Origin: Rubrivivax gelatinosus
GTDB taxonomy: Bacteria; Pseudomonadota; Gammaproteobacteria; Burkholderiales; Burkholderiaceae_C
Direction of reading: 5' to 3'
Length of the DNA: 64,000 nt
Assembly (NCBI RefSeq): GCF_004340905.1
Contig: NZ_SLXD01000017.1
Location: 25,241-89,240, forward strand
In this document: positions 41,660-49,054 of the stretch, in pieces
How positions within the stretch are numbered: the first letter of the stretch is position 1
Layout: each line of letters opens with the position of its first letter
Position numbers and translations under genes: made by a program
Notes under the pieces: model-generated
The model's database searches: none
Seen by the model: the letters and a program-made list of their open reading frames with translations, nothing else
What the model was told of the DNA's origin: nothing

Positions 41660-42141
41660 CGGGGCCAGCAGGCGTTGGAGACGGCGTAGCTGAAGTCCTC
41701 GCAGCTGCCGCAGCCGGCGTACTCGAGGTTGCCGCCGCGCAGCCGCATGCTGAGGTTGCGGCACTGCCCGTCAGAGGCCTGGCTGCTGCCGCGGTTGCCG
41801 CGCGCGGTGACGACGTAGGCGCTGGCCAGCGTGTCGCCGCTGGCGCCCGAGCTGGCGAGCTCGATCGTGTAGTAGCCCGAGGAGCTCGTGCTGCCCAGGG
41901 CCAGGTCGGACAGCGAGGTCGTGTACTGGGCGTGGTTGCTGCGCCAGCGTTCCTGCGCCTGCTGCACCGCCGCGACCGCGGCGTAGGCATCGGCGCGCCG
42001 GCCCTTGCGGATGCTGTCCATGAAGGACGGCAGGGCGACCGCGGCGAGGATGCCCAGCACGACCAGCGTGATCACCAGCTCGACGAGCGTGAAGCCCCGC
42101 GCCGGCTTGCAGGCGCGACACCGACGGCAGCGGATGGACAT
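41656..42141 (-). CDS. pilE: PilE-like type IV pilin
   Basis: 161 residues from ATG 42141. Leader ends in CKPARG, mature helix FTLVELVITLVVLGILAAVA, then DAYAAVAAVQQAQERWRSNH and a globular part with three cysteines near the C-terminus (GQCRNLSM, YAGCGSCEDFSYAV). Matches the minor pilin PilE of Pseudomonas/Burkholderiales pil clusters. Leader is unusually Arg/Cys-rich (SIRCRRCRACK). No PilY1 gene is found in the operon. Confidence 0.88.
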   Translation of the reverse strand: MSIRCRRCRACKPARGFTLVELVITLVVLGILAAVALPSFMDSIRKGRRADAYAAVAAVQQAQERWRSNHAQYTTSLSDLALGSTSSSGYYTIELASSGASGDTLASAYVVTARGNRGSSQASDGQCRNLSMRLRGGNLEYAGCGSCEDFSYAVSNACWPR

Positions 42142-42232
42142 GTGACCGATTATTCGCAGCCGTGACGGCGCCGGCACCGTTCGTCGCGGCCTGGGCGCCG
42201 CTCGTCGCCGCCGCGGACCCGCGTTCAAGGGA

Positions 42233-42760
42233 TCAGCAGGGGACCTCGCCCGGCAGGCCGTCGGGCGAGCAGCGCCGCACCCGGCCCATCAGGTTGACGA
42301 CCAGATGCAGGTGCGGCCCGGACGGCAGCGACAGGCGCACGGTCGCCGTCGGCGTGACCGTGCCGCGTGTCGGCTCGAAGACCATCGAGGCGCTGTTGGA
42401 CTGCACCTGCACCGGGTGGCCGGGGCCGAGGTTCTCGTAACGCAGCACGCTGCGGCCTTCGCAGTCCGGCGTGATGCCGTCGCAGCGGCAGCCGGCGGCG
42501 CCGTCGTGCAGCAGCCAGCAGTGCGCGCCGTCGAACTCCAGACGCACGCTGGCCGACTGTGCCGCCGCGAGGCTGCGCGCGAACATGATGTCGGTCTCGA
42601 GCTGCGCCGCCACGCCACGCAGGCGCTCGCGCTCGTGCATCGTCGCGAAGCCCGGCACGGCCAGGCCGAGCACGACGGCGGCCAGCGCCACCGTGACGGC
42701 GCTTTCGACCAGCGTCATCCCGCGCAGACGGCGCGGGCCTGGGATCCGGATCGTGGCCAT
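42233..42760 (-). CDS. GspH/FimT-like minor pilin, first gene of the operon
   Basis: 175 residues, GGGAGG ribosome site just upstream of ATG 42760. Leader RRLRGMTLVESAVTVALAAV: prepilin-type with Glu at position 5 of the mature chain. It continues with LETDIMFARSLAAAQSASVR, a GspH-domain feature, and a disulfide-prone region (CWLLHDGAAGCRCDGITPDC). Second FimT-like protein in the same cluster; probably heads the pilE-fimT-pilW-pilX-pilV transcript. Confidence 0.87.
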   Translation of the reverse strand: MATIRIPGPRRLRGMTLVESAVTVALAAVVLGLAVPGFATMHERERLRGVAAQLETDIMFARSLAAAQSASVRLEFDGAHCWLLHDGAAGCRCDGITPDCEGRSVLRYENLGPGHPVQVQSNSASMVFEPTRGTVTPTATVRLSLPSGPHLHLVVNLMGRVRRCSPDGLPGEVPC

Positions 42761-42851
42761 CGAAGGTCCTCCCGTGCCGAGGCACTCTAGGAAGACCGGG
42801 GCGCTCTCGCGCTCCCCTCGCGGCGGGTGCGCGGGCGCCCGCCGGAGGCGG

Positions 42852-42865
42852 CCCCCACGCGGGGG
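42852..42865 (-). terminator. C5/G5 hairpin after nrdR
   Basis: CCCCC-ACGC-GGGGG lies 9 bases past the nrdR stop, next to a GCGGGCGCCCGC palindrome. No T-run. It resembles the hairpin behind cheA and may be the same kind of short intergenic element. Confidence 0.35.
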
Positions 42866-42874
42866 ATCAGCGCC

Positions 42875-43318
42875 TCAGATGTCGCGGATCAGCTGGCTGA
42901 ACTCGTTGACGTCCTCGAAGCTGCGGTAGACCGACGCAAAACGCACGTAGGCCACCTTGTCCAGCTTCTCGAGTTCGCGCATCACGAGCTCGCCGATGCG
43001 GGTGCTGGGCACTTCGCGCCCCCCGCCGGCGACGAGCTGCTCCTGGATGCGCTCGATCGCGGCGTCCAGCTTCTCGACGCCGACCGGGCGCTTGCGCAGC
43101 GCCAGCAGCATCGACGAACGCAGCTTCTCGGGGTCGAACTCGACACGTGCGCCGTCCTTCTTGACGACGGCGGGCATCGCGACCTCGGCGCGTTCGTAGG
43201 TCGTGAAACGCTTCTCGCACTTCAGGCAGCGGCGGCGCCGGCGCACGACGCCGCCCTCGTCGGACTCGCGGGTCTCGACGACCTGCGTCTCGCCGTGGGC
43301 GCAATACGGACAACGCAT
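42875..43318 (-). CDS. nrdR: Transcriptional repressor NrdR
   Basis: 147 residues: N-terminal zinc ribbon (MRCPYCAHGETQVVETRESD and RCLKCEKRFTTYERAE) and an ATP-cone domain (VVKKDGARVEFDPEKLRSSM). NrdR senses ATP/dATP and represses ribonucleotide reductase operons. It follows glyA by 16 bases, the usual glyA-nrdR pair of Burkholderiales. Confidence 0.97.
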   Translation of the reverse strand: MRCPYCAHGETQVVETRESDEGGVVRRRRRCLKCEKRFTTYERAEVAMPAVVKKDGARVEFDPEKLRSSMLLALRKRPVGVEKLDAAIERIQEQLVAGGGREVPSTRIGELVMRELEKLDKVAYVRFASVYRSFEDVNEFSQLIRDI

Positions 43319-43334
43319 GCGCCGCCGCTCCTGT

Positions 43335-44585
43335 TCAGCGGTAGACCGGGAAGTCGCGCGTCAGCGCCGCGACCTTCTCGCGCACCGCGGCCAGGTTGGC
43401 CTCGTCGTGCGGGTTGTCGAGCACGTCGGCGATCAGGTGCGCGGTGCGCCGCACCTCGTCTTCCTTGAAGCCGCGTGTCGTCATCGCCGGCGTGCCCAGG
43501 CGGATGCCGCTGGTGACCATCGGCTTTTGCGGGTCGTTCGGGATGCCGTTCTTGTTGCAGGTCATGTGGGCCTTGCCCAGCAGGCCTTCCGCTTCCTTGC
43601 CGGTCAGGCCCTTGGGGCGCAGGTCGACGAGCATCACGTGGCTCTCGGTGCCGCCGCTGACGATGCGCAGGCCGCGCGAGATCAGCGTCTCGGCCAGCAC
43701 CTTGGCGTTGGCTGCCACCTGCTGCTGGTAGGCCTTGAACTCGGGCGCCAGCGCTTCCTTGAAGGCCACGGCCTTGCCGGCGATGACGTGCATCAGCGGG
43801 CCGCCCTGGATGCCCGGGAAGATCGCGCTGTTGATCTTCTTGGCGATCGCCTCGTCGTTCATCAGGATGATGCCGCCGCGCGGGCCACGCAGGCTCTTGT
43901 GCGTCGTCGACGTCACGACGTCGGCATGCGGCACCGGGTTCGGGTAGACGCCCGCGGCGACGAGGCCGGCGTAGTGCGCCATGTCGACCATGAAGTAGGC
44001 GCCGATGGCCTTGGCGACCTTGGCGAAACGTTCGAAGTCGATGCGCAGGCTGTAGGCCGAGGCGCCGGCGATGATCAGCTTCGGCTTGTGTTCGTGCGCC
44101 AGGCGCTCCATCGCGTCGTAGTCGATGGCTTCGTTGGCGTCCAGGCCGTAGCTGACGACCTTGAACCACTTGCCGCTCATGTTCAGCGGCATGCCGTGCG
44201 TCAGGTGGCCGCCTTCGGACAGGCTCATGCCCATGATCGTGTCGCCCGGCTCGAGCAGGCCGAAGAACACGGCCTGGTTGGCCTGCGAGCCCGAGTTTGG
44301 CTGCACGTTGGCGAAGTTCGCGCCGAAGAGCTGCTTGACGCGGTCGATCGCCAGCTGTTCGACGACGTCGACGTACTCGCAGCCGCCGTAGTAGCGCTTG
44401 CCGGGATAGCCCTCGGCGTACTTGTTGGTGAGCTGCGAGCCTTGCGCGGCCATCACCGCGGGGCTGGTGTAGTTCTCCGACGCGATGAGCTCGATGTGCT
44501 CTTCCTGGCGGCGGTTCTCGTCCTGGATGGTCGCCCAGATTTCAGGGTCGACGTTGGCGAGCGTGGATTGGGTACGGTCGAACAC
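43335..44585 (-). CDS. glyA: Serine hydroxymethyltransferase
   Basis: 416 residues from GTG 44585 (AGAGGA upstream), the family's normal length. PLP-binding lysine in VTSTTHKSLRGPRGG; LIASENYTSPAVMAAQGSQL and KYAEGYPGKRYYGGCEYVD near the N-terminus. It makes glycine and 5,10-methylene-THF from serine and THF, the main source of one-carbon units. A ZTP-type riboswitch lies in its leader, linking expression to folate/purine stress. nrdR follows. Confidence 0.98.
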   Translation of the reverse strand: MFDRTQSTLANVDPEIWATIQDENRRQEEHIELIASENYTSPAVMAAQGSQLTNKYAEGYPGKRYYGGCEYVDVVEQLAIDRVKQLFGANFANVQPNSGSQANQAVFFGLLEPGDTIMGMSLSEGGHLTHGMPLNMSGKWFKVVSYGLDANEAIDYDAMERLAHEHKPKLIIAGASAYSLRIDFERFAKVAKAIGAYFMVDMAHYAGLVAAGVYPNPVPHADVVTSTTHKSLRGPRGGIILMNDEAIAKKINSAIFPGIQGGPLMHVIAGKAVAFKEALAPEFKAYQQQVAANAKVLAETLISRGLRIVSGGTESHVMLVDLRPKGLTGKEAEGLLGKAHMTCNKNGIPNDPQKPMVTSGIRLGTPAMTTRGFKEDEVRRTAHLIADVLDNPHDEANLAAVREKVAALTRDFPVYR

Positions 44586-44640
44586 GGCAGTCCTCTTCGG
44601 AGTGAAGGGCCTTCGAGCGCCCGCGGCGGAGCGTCGTCGA

Positions 44641-44750
44641 GGGCTGCCCAGGCGAACGGCGGGCGCCGGCCGCATGGCCGGCCTGCGCTTCCCGGTGGTC
44701 AGTCCACCTCGGGGCCGGCAGGTGCGGCCCCTCATCGCCAGTTGCGCAGG
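44641..44750 (-). promoter_or_regulatory. ZTP (pfl) riboswitch in the glyA leader
   Basis: On the minus strand the leader reads GCGCAACTGGCGATGAGGGG, a hairpin, then ACCACCGGGAAGC, a second GC hairpin (GGCCGGC...GCCGGCG), and CCGTTCGCCTGGGCA. These are the conserved parts of the pfl motif, whose aptamer binds the purine intermediate ZMP/ZTP and which often precedes glyA, purH and folate genes. The aptamer ends 55 bases before the glyA GTG; the gap can form further hairpins and would be the expression platform. Recognised by eye, without a covariance-model search. Confidence 0.85.
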
Positions 44751-44809
44751 AGGCGGAGTGTAACGGCAGCGGCCGGGGCCGCCGCCGTGGCGAGGTCAAA
44801 CGCCGCGCT

Positions 44810-45679
44810 TCAGCGGCCCAGCATCGCCAGTTGCTCGGCGCGCGGCGGCGTCGGTTGCGCCGGCGGCAGCGGCATCGGCGCGGGTTCACGCGGCACGATG
44901 ATCGGCGCGTTGATCGACACGCGGTTGCCCGCGGCGACGCGCTTCAGGTAGTCCTGCTCGGTCATCACGCGGTCGACGTAGCCGCCGTCGCTGTCCTGCA
45001 GCGCGGCGCCGACGTAGTGCTTCAGGCCCTGCTGCAGGCCGCCGGCGCGCGTGATGCACTCCTTGAGCACCTGCACCCCGACACGCAGGTTGCTGATCGG
45101 GTCGAACGCCGCGTGCGTGCCGCCGAAGGCCTGGTACTTGTCGTCGTGAATGCGGGTCATCACCTGCATCAGGCCCTGGGCCCCGACCGAGCTCTGCGCG
45201 AACGGGTTGAAGCTCGACTCGACGGCCATGATGGCCAGGATCAGCGTCGGGTCCAGGCCGGCCTTCTGGCCGATGGCCCAGGCTTCCTGCACCAGCGCGC
45301 TGATCGGCTCGGGCGCCACCTTGTAGCGGCGCGAGATCCAGCTCGCGACGGCCGCCTGCTGGCGCGTCAACGCCTTCGGGTCGGCCGCGGTGGCACGGTT
45401 GACGGCTTCCGGCTCGGCCGGCACCAGCTCGGCTTCGGCGGTCGCTGCGACACGCACCTCATGGCGCGTCTGCAACCACTCGAAGGCCATCGTTTCGGCC
45501 TGCTGACGCAGATCCTCCCGACCGGCCACGAAGACGAGCACCGCCACCACCGCCAGGCCGACCACGGCCAGGGTGTTGTGCCCGATCTCGAGCAGGCCGT
45601 GACCGACGTCACGAGCGAATACCGTCAGCGAGCGCCCCGTGGCTTGCTGCGCGCTGCGCAGCACGGCAATGGCTTTCAT
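44810..45679 (-). CDS. Membrane-anchored lytic transglycosylase (SLT family)
   Basis: 289 residues from MKAIAVLRSA (ATG 45679, AGAGGGA upstream). One membrane helix (about 33-55, LAVVGLAVVAVLVFVAG), a short stalk, and a C-terminal SLT domain: catalytic Glu in LAIMAVESSFNPFAQSSVGA, QGLMQVM, and NLRVGVQVLKECI. It cleaves peptidoglycan glycan chains to 1,6-anhydro ends. A Pro-rich tail ends the protein. Lies between glyA and ubiD and is divergent from ubiD. Confidence 0.92.
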   Translation of the reverse strand: MKAIAVLRSAQQATGRSLTVFARDVGHGLLEIGHNTLAVVGLAVVAVLVFVAGREDLRQQAETMAFEWLQTRHEVRVAATAEAELVPAEPEAVNRATAADPKALTRQQAAVASWISRRYKVAPEPISALVQEAWAIGQKAGLDPTLILAIMAVESSFNPFAQSSVGAQGLMQVMTRIHDDKYQAFGGTHAAFDPISNLRVGVQVLKECITRAGGLQQGLKHYVGAALQDSDGGYVDRVMTEQDYLKRVAAGNRVSINAPIIVPREPAPMPLPPAQPTPPRAEQLAMLGR

Positions 45680-45897
45680 CGCATCCCTCTTCCAAACGCC
45701 GTCACGGATGCCCGAAGGCCGCGGCGCCAAGGGGGCGCTGGGGCAGGGCGACGGCGATAATCGACCGACTACCGCAAGCGACCGACGAACGGGCCGCGCG
45801 GAGCGGGACTGCAGCGACCGTCCTGGTGATCCTGATGATTACGATGCGGACGGTACGGGTCTGCCCTGATCCAGATCCAAGGGCAGCACGAATTTTA

Positions 45898-45937
45898 GGA
45901 AGGCTCTCATATCCGGTCAAGAATATGAAAGCTTTCC
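45898..45937 (+). promoter_or_regulatory. Inverted repeat just upstream of ubiD
   Basis: Arms 45898-45912 and 45923-45937 pair at 13 of 15 DNA positions (14 with a G-U pair in RNA) around a 10-base loop. This AT-rich element ends 16 bases before the ubiD ATG, right before the AGAAAGA ribosome site. It could be an operator or a leader hairpin limiting translation. No known regulator motif was recognised. Confidence 0.55.
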
Positions 45938-45953
45938 CTTATATCCAGAAAGA

Positions 45954-47507
45954 ATGATCTACCGAGACTTGCGGGACTTCATCACCCAGCTCGAGGCCCG
46001 CGGAGAGCTGCGCACCCTCACCGATCCGGTGTCTCCGGTGCTCGAGATGACCGCGCTGGGCGACCAGTTGCTGCGTGCCGGCGGCCCGGCGGTGCTGTGC
46101 CGCAACCCGACCGGGTTCTCGATCCCGGTGCTGCTCAATCTTTTCGGCACCCCCCAACGTGTAGCCCTCGGAATGGGGGCCTCGTCGACCGCCGAACTGC
46201 GGGATGTCGGCCGGCTTCTGGCCGGGCTCAAGGAGCCCGAGCCGCCCAAGGGCCTGAAGGACGCCGGCAAGCTGCTGTCGATGGCCAAGGCGCTGTGGGA
46301 CATGAAGCCTTCCGTGCAGCGCCGCGCGCCCTGCCAGGACGTGGTGCTCGAAGGCCCGGACGTCGACCTCGGCCGCCTGCCGATCCAGACCTGCTGGCCC
46401 GGCGACGCCGGCCCGCTGCTGACCTGGGGCCTGGTCGTCACGCGCGGCCCGCAGGCGGTGGCCAACCCGCGGCTGCGCCAGAACCTGGGCATCTACCGCC
46501 AGCAGCTGATCGGCCGCAACCAGCTGATCATGCGCTGGCTGGCGCACCGCGGCGGCGCGCTGGACTTCCGCGAGTTCGCGCTCGCCAACCCCGGCAAGCC
46601 CTTCCCGATCGTGGTGGCGCTCGGCGCCGACCCGGCGACCATCCTCGGCGCGGTGACGCCGGTGCCCGACAGCCTGTCCGAGTACCAGTTCGCCGGGCTG
46701 CTGCGCGGCAGCCGCACCGAGCTCGTCGAGTCGGGTGTCGGCGAAGGCCGTGCGCTGCAGGTGCCGGCCAGCGCCGAGATCGTGCTCGAGGGCCACATCC
46801 CGCCGGCGCCGGCGGGTTTCACCGGCGAGTCCGACCGCGGCGTCAGGCTGTGCGAACGCGGCGGCTACCTGCACGCGCTGGAAGGCCCGTTCGGCGACCA
46901 CACCGGCTACTACAACGAGCAGGACTGGTTCCCGGTGTTCCAGGTCGACCGCATCACGCACCGGCGCGACCCGATCTACCACTCCACCTACACCGGCAAA
47001 CCGCCCGACGAGCCGGCGGTGCTGGGCGTGGCGTTGAACGAGGTCTTCGTGCCGATCCTGCAGAAGCAGTTTCCGGAGATCGCCGACTTCTATCTGCCGC
47101 CCGAAGGCTGCAGCTATCGCATGGCGGTGATCTCCATCCGCAAGGCCTATCCGGGCCACGCCAAACGCGTGATGTTCGGGCTGTGGAGCTTCCTGCGCCA
47201 GTTCATGTACACGAAGTTCATCGTCGTCACCGACGAGGACGTGAACATCCGCGAGTGGCGCGAAGTCATCTGGGCGATCACGACGCGCATGGACCCGGTG
47301 CGCGACACGACGCTGGTCTCCGAGACGCCGATCGACTACCTGGACTTCGCCTCCCCGGTCAGCGGCCTGGGCGGCAAGATGGGCCTGGATGCGACCAACA
47401 AGTGGCCCGGCGAGACCTCGCGCGAGTGGGGGCGGCCGATCACGATGGACGCCGCGGTGGAGCAGCGCGTGCGCTCGCTCGCCGAACGTTTGATCTCGCC
47501 CCCTTGA
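45954..47507 (+). CDS. ubiD: UbiD-family decarboxylase
   Basis: 517 residues of the prenylated-FMN dependent decarboxylase family. Marks: the N-terminal MIYRDLRDFITQLEARGELR of UbiD, GRNQLIMRWLAHRGGAL, ESGVGEGRALQVPASAEIVL, GPFGDHTGYYNEQDWFPVFQ and the C-terminal KMGLDATNKWPGET. It removes the carboxyl group from 3-polyprenyl-4-hydroxybenzoate in ubiquinone synthesis. The flavin prenyltransferase UbiX is not in the window. A T-tailed terminator follows at 47666. Confidence 0.96.
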   Translation: MIYRDLRDFITQLEARGELRTLTDPVSPVLEMTALGDQLLRAGGPAVLCRNPTGFSIPVLLNLFGTPQRVALGMGASSTAELRDVGRLLAGLKEPEPPKGLKDAGKLLSMAKALWDMKPSVQRRAPCQDVVLEGPDVDLGRLPIQTCWPGDAGPLLTWGLVVTRGPQAVANPRLRQNLGIYRQQLIGRNQLIMRWLAHRGGALDFREFALANPGKPFPIVVALGADPATILGAVTPVPDSLSEYQFAGLLRGSRTELVESGVGEGRALQVPASAEIVLEGHIPPAPAGFTGESDRGVRLCERGGYLHALEGPFGDHTGYYNEQDWFPVFQVDRITHRRDPIYHSTYTGKPPDEPAVLGVALNEVFVPILQKQFPEIADFYLPPEGCSYRMAVISIRKAYPGHAKRVMFGLWSFLRQFMYTKFIVVTDEDVNIREWREVIWAITTRMDPVRDTTLVSETPIDYLDFASPVSGLGGKMGLDATNKWPGETSREWGRPITMDAAVEQRVRSLAERLISPP

Positions 47508-47665
47508 CGCGACGCCGGCGCGAATTACGCCTTGAATCCGCGTGGCGCGTCGCCTAACTTCGAGAGGCCTGACTGCAGGCAACTAGGAAGACGGCGCAAT
47601 TCCTGCGCGTCGGGAGCCCCGGACCACTTTCCTCTGGAGCTCCATCGGTGACGAGAGGTCACCCG

Positions 47666-47705
47666 CCCCCTCCGGTCCCCTGGGCCGGAGGGGGTTTCGC
47701 TTTTT
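47666..47705 (+). terminator. Rho-independent terminator
   Basis: Stem CCCCCTCCGG / CCGGAGGGGG (10 bp), 9-base loop, then TTTCGCTTTTT. Classic intrinsic terminator on the plus strand, about 160 bases downstream of the ubiD stop. Confidence 0.9.
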
Positions 47706-47727
47706 GGGGCCTGCTTTTGGGGCCTGC
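47702..47727 (+). repeat. Tandem repeat after the terminator
   Basis: Two exact copies of TTTTGGGGCCTGC (47702-47714 and 47715-47727), then a partial third copy (TTTTGGGCCT) that runs into a GGGCCT-CCGC-AGGCCC hairpin. Such short perfect tandems are otherwise not seen in the window. Confidence 0.7.
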
Positions 47728-47866
47728 TTTTGGGCCTCCGCAGGCCCGAAGCTTGCTCAACTTCCCTTGTCTGACAACCCATGCGCCGCCCCGGTGCAGA
47801 CGGTGTTCTCCCGGTGCCCGGCCTCGGTGCGCCGGGTTGCGGCGTCTTCCGTGTGAATTTCCACGC

Positions 47867-47891
47867 CCGACGTTGGCATCCCTGTGGACAA
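47867..47891 (+). repeat. 25-base intergenic repeat, copy 1
   Basis: Identical over 25 bases to 50432-50456 in the same orientation; core GTTGGCATCCCTGTGGACAA. Weaker similarity continues downstream (CCAGG, later GGATTGCC) in both copies, so the true element may be near 90 bases. TGTGGACAA differs by one base from a DnaA box complement. Confidence 0.75.
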
Positions 47892-48020
47892 CTCGTGTGC
47901 GGCGCCGCCAGGTGCTTGATTCAACGGGGCTTTCAACGGATTGCCACAATTTGTGGCAGGCTGCGACGGCCGCCGGGCGCGCGCACCGGGGCCGTGCGGG
48001 CGGGCAAGCCGCCGGCGGGC

Positions 48021-48857
48021 TCAAGCCCCGATGAAGTGCCGCCGGTAACGCGCCGGCAGGTCCGCCAGGCGCAGCATCACCGGCAGGTCGGCGGTGTTGA
48101 AGTCGGGGTCCCAGGCTGGCGCGCCGAGCACCCGCGCGCCGCAGCGCAGGTAACCCTTGAGCAGCGGCGGCGCGTCGACCGGCAGGTCCTGGCGCAGTTC
48201 GTCGACCGGCAGCGCCAGGCGCGGCGTGACGCGCCATTCGGGCGCCGCCAGGTGCGTGGCCTCCAGGCGCCGCCACAGGCTGGCGGCGGCGTGGCCGCCG
48301 TCGCGCATGCCCACGCTGGCGCAGCCGACCATGGTCTCCAGGCCGTTGCGCACCATGAAGGCGGCGAGCGCGCCCCACAGCGCCATCACCACGCCGCCCG
48401 AGCGCCAGTCCGGGTGCACGCAGGAGCGCCCGAGCTCGACCATCGTCGAGCGCAGCGGCGCCAACGGGCCGAGGTCGAACTCGTTGTCGCTGTACAGCCC
48501 GCCGGCGCGTGCCGCGGCCGCCGGCGTCATCACGCGGTAGGTGCCGACCACCGGGCCGGGTTCGCCCGCTTCGCCGGGGGCGCGCACCAGCAGGTGTTCG
48601 CAATAGGCGTCGTAGCGGTCGACGTCCAGCCCCGGCGGCGTGCCGGCCGGCACCTCGAGCCGGGCGCCCATCTCGCCGACGAAGACCTCGTGGCGCAGGC
48701 GCTGGGCCTCGCGCACCTCGTCCTCGTCGCGCGCCCAGTCGACGGCGAGCGCAACCTCCGCCGGCGTGCTCGGCTGCGGGGCGCGGGAGCTGAGGGCACC
48801 GGCGCGGTCCTCGATCGGGGCGGCGGCGTGCGGCGGAGTCAGGGTCGTGTCGGGCAT
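48021..48857 (-). CDS. GNAT-fold N-acyltransferase, OlsB-like
   Basis: 278 residues. Belongs to the hemolysin/OlsB acyltransferase group (Acetyltransf_5 type): VREAQRLRHEVFVGEMGARL, DVDRYDAYCEHLLVR, VVGTYRVMTP, VELGRSCVHPDWRSGGVVMA and LLKGYLRCGARVLGAPAWD. OlsB makes lyso-ornithine lipid by N-acylating ornithine with 3-hydroxyacyl-ACP. The partner OlsA is not nearby, so ornithine-lipid synthesis is likely but not proven. It has a long low-complexity N-terminal extension. It is divergent from the metallophosphoesterase gene. Confidence 0.8.
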   Translation of the reverse strand: MPDTTLTPPHAAAPIEDRAGALSSRAPQPSTPAEVALAVDWARDEDEVREAQRLRHEVFVGEMGARLEVPAGTPPGLDVDRYDAYCEHLLVRAPGEAGEPGPVVGTYRVMTPAAAARAGGLYSDNEFDLGPLAPLRSTMVELGRSCVHPDWRSGGVVMALWGALAAFMVRNGLETMVGCASVGMRDGGHAAASLWRRLEATHLAAPEWRVTPRLALPVDELRQDLPVDAPPLLKGYLRCGARVLGAPAWDPDFNTADLPVMLRLADLPARYRRHFIGA

Positions 48858-49054
48858 GGACCGCGATCGTCACGGCCGGGGGTGACGCCCGGGTGAAGCG
48901 GACATGACGGAGCCGTGGCGGTGCGCGCCGCGTGCCCGCGGGCATGACCGGGCTCAACGATCGTCGCGATGCCGGCGCGGCGTCATCGCCCGATCACGGC
49001 GGGTACCTGCAATGCCGCCTGTCGTGCCGCCGGCACGAATGCCACAGGAACGTC

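Larger units (their letters stand above)
47508..48020. other. Converging gap between ubiD and the acyltransferase gene
   Basis: 513 bases with no supported gene but several signals: a T-tailed terminator (47666-47705), a tandem 13-base repeat (47702-47727), a 25-base sequence repeated at 50432-50456, and a perfect 8-base-arm palindrome TGCCACAA-T-TTGTGGCA at 47942-47958. The distance of the terminator from ubiD (about 160 bases) leaves room for a small RNA, but none is recognised. Confidence 0.5.

Noticed and set aside
47659..48020. A gene on the minus strand continuing past the olsB-like stop
   Set aside because: The frame is Arg/Ala-rich noise crossing a terminator and tandem repeats.
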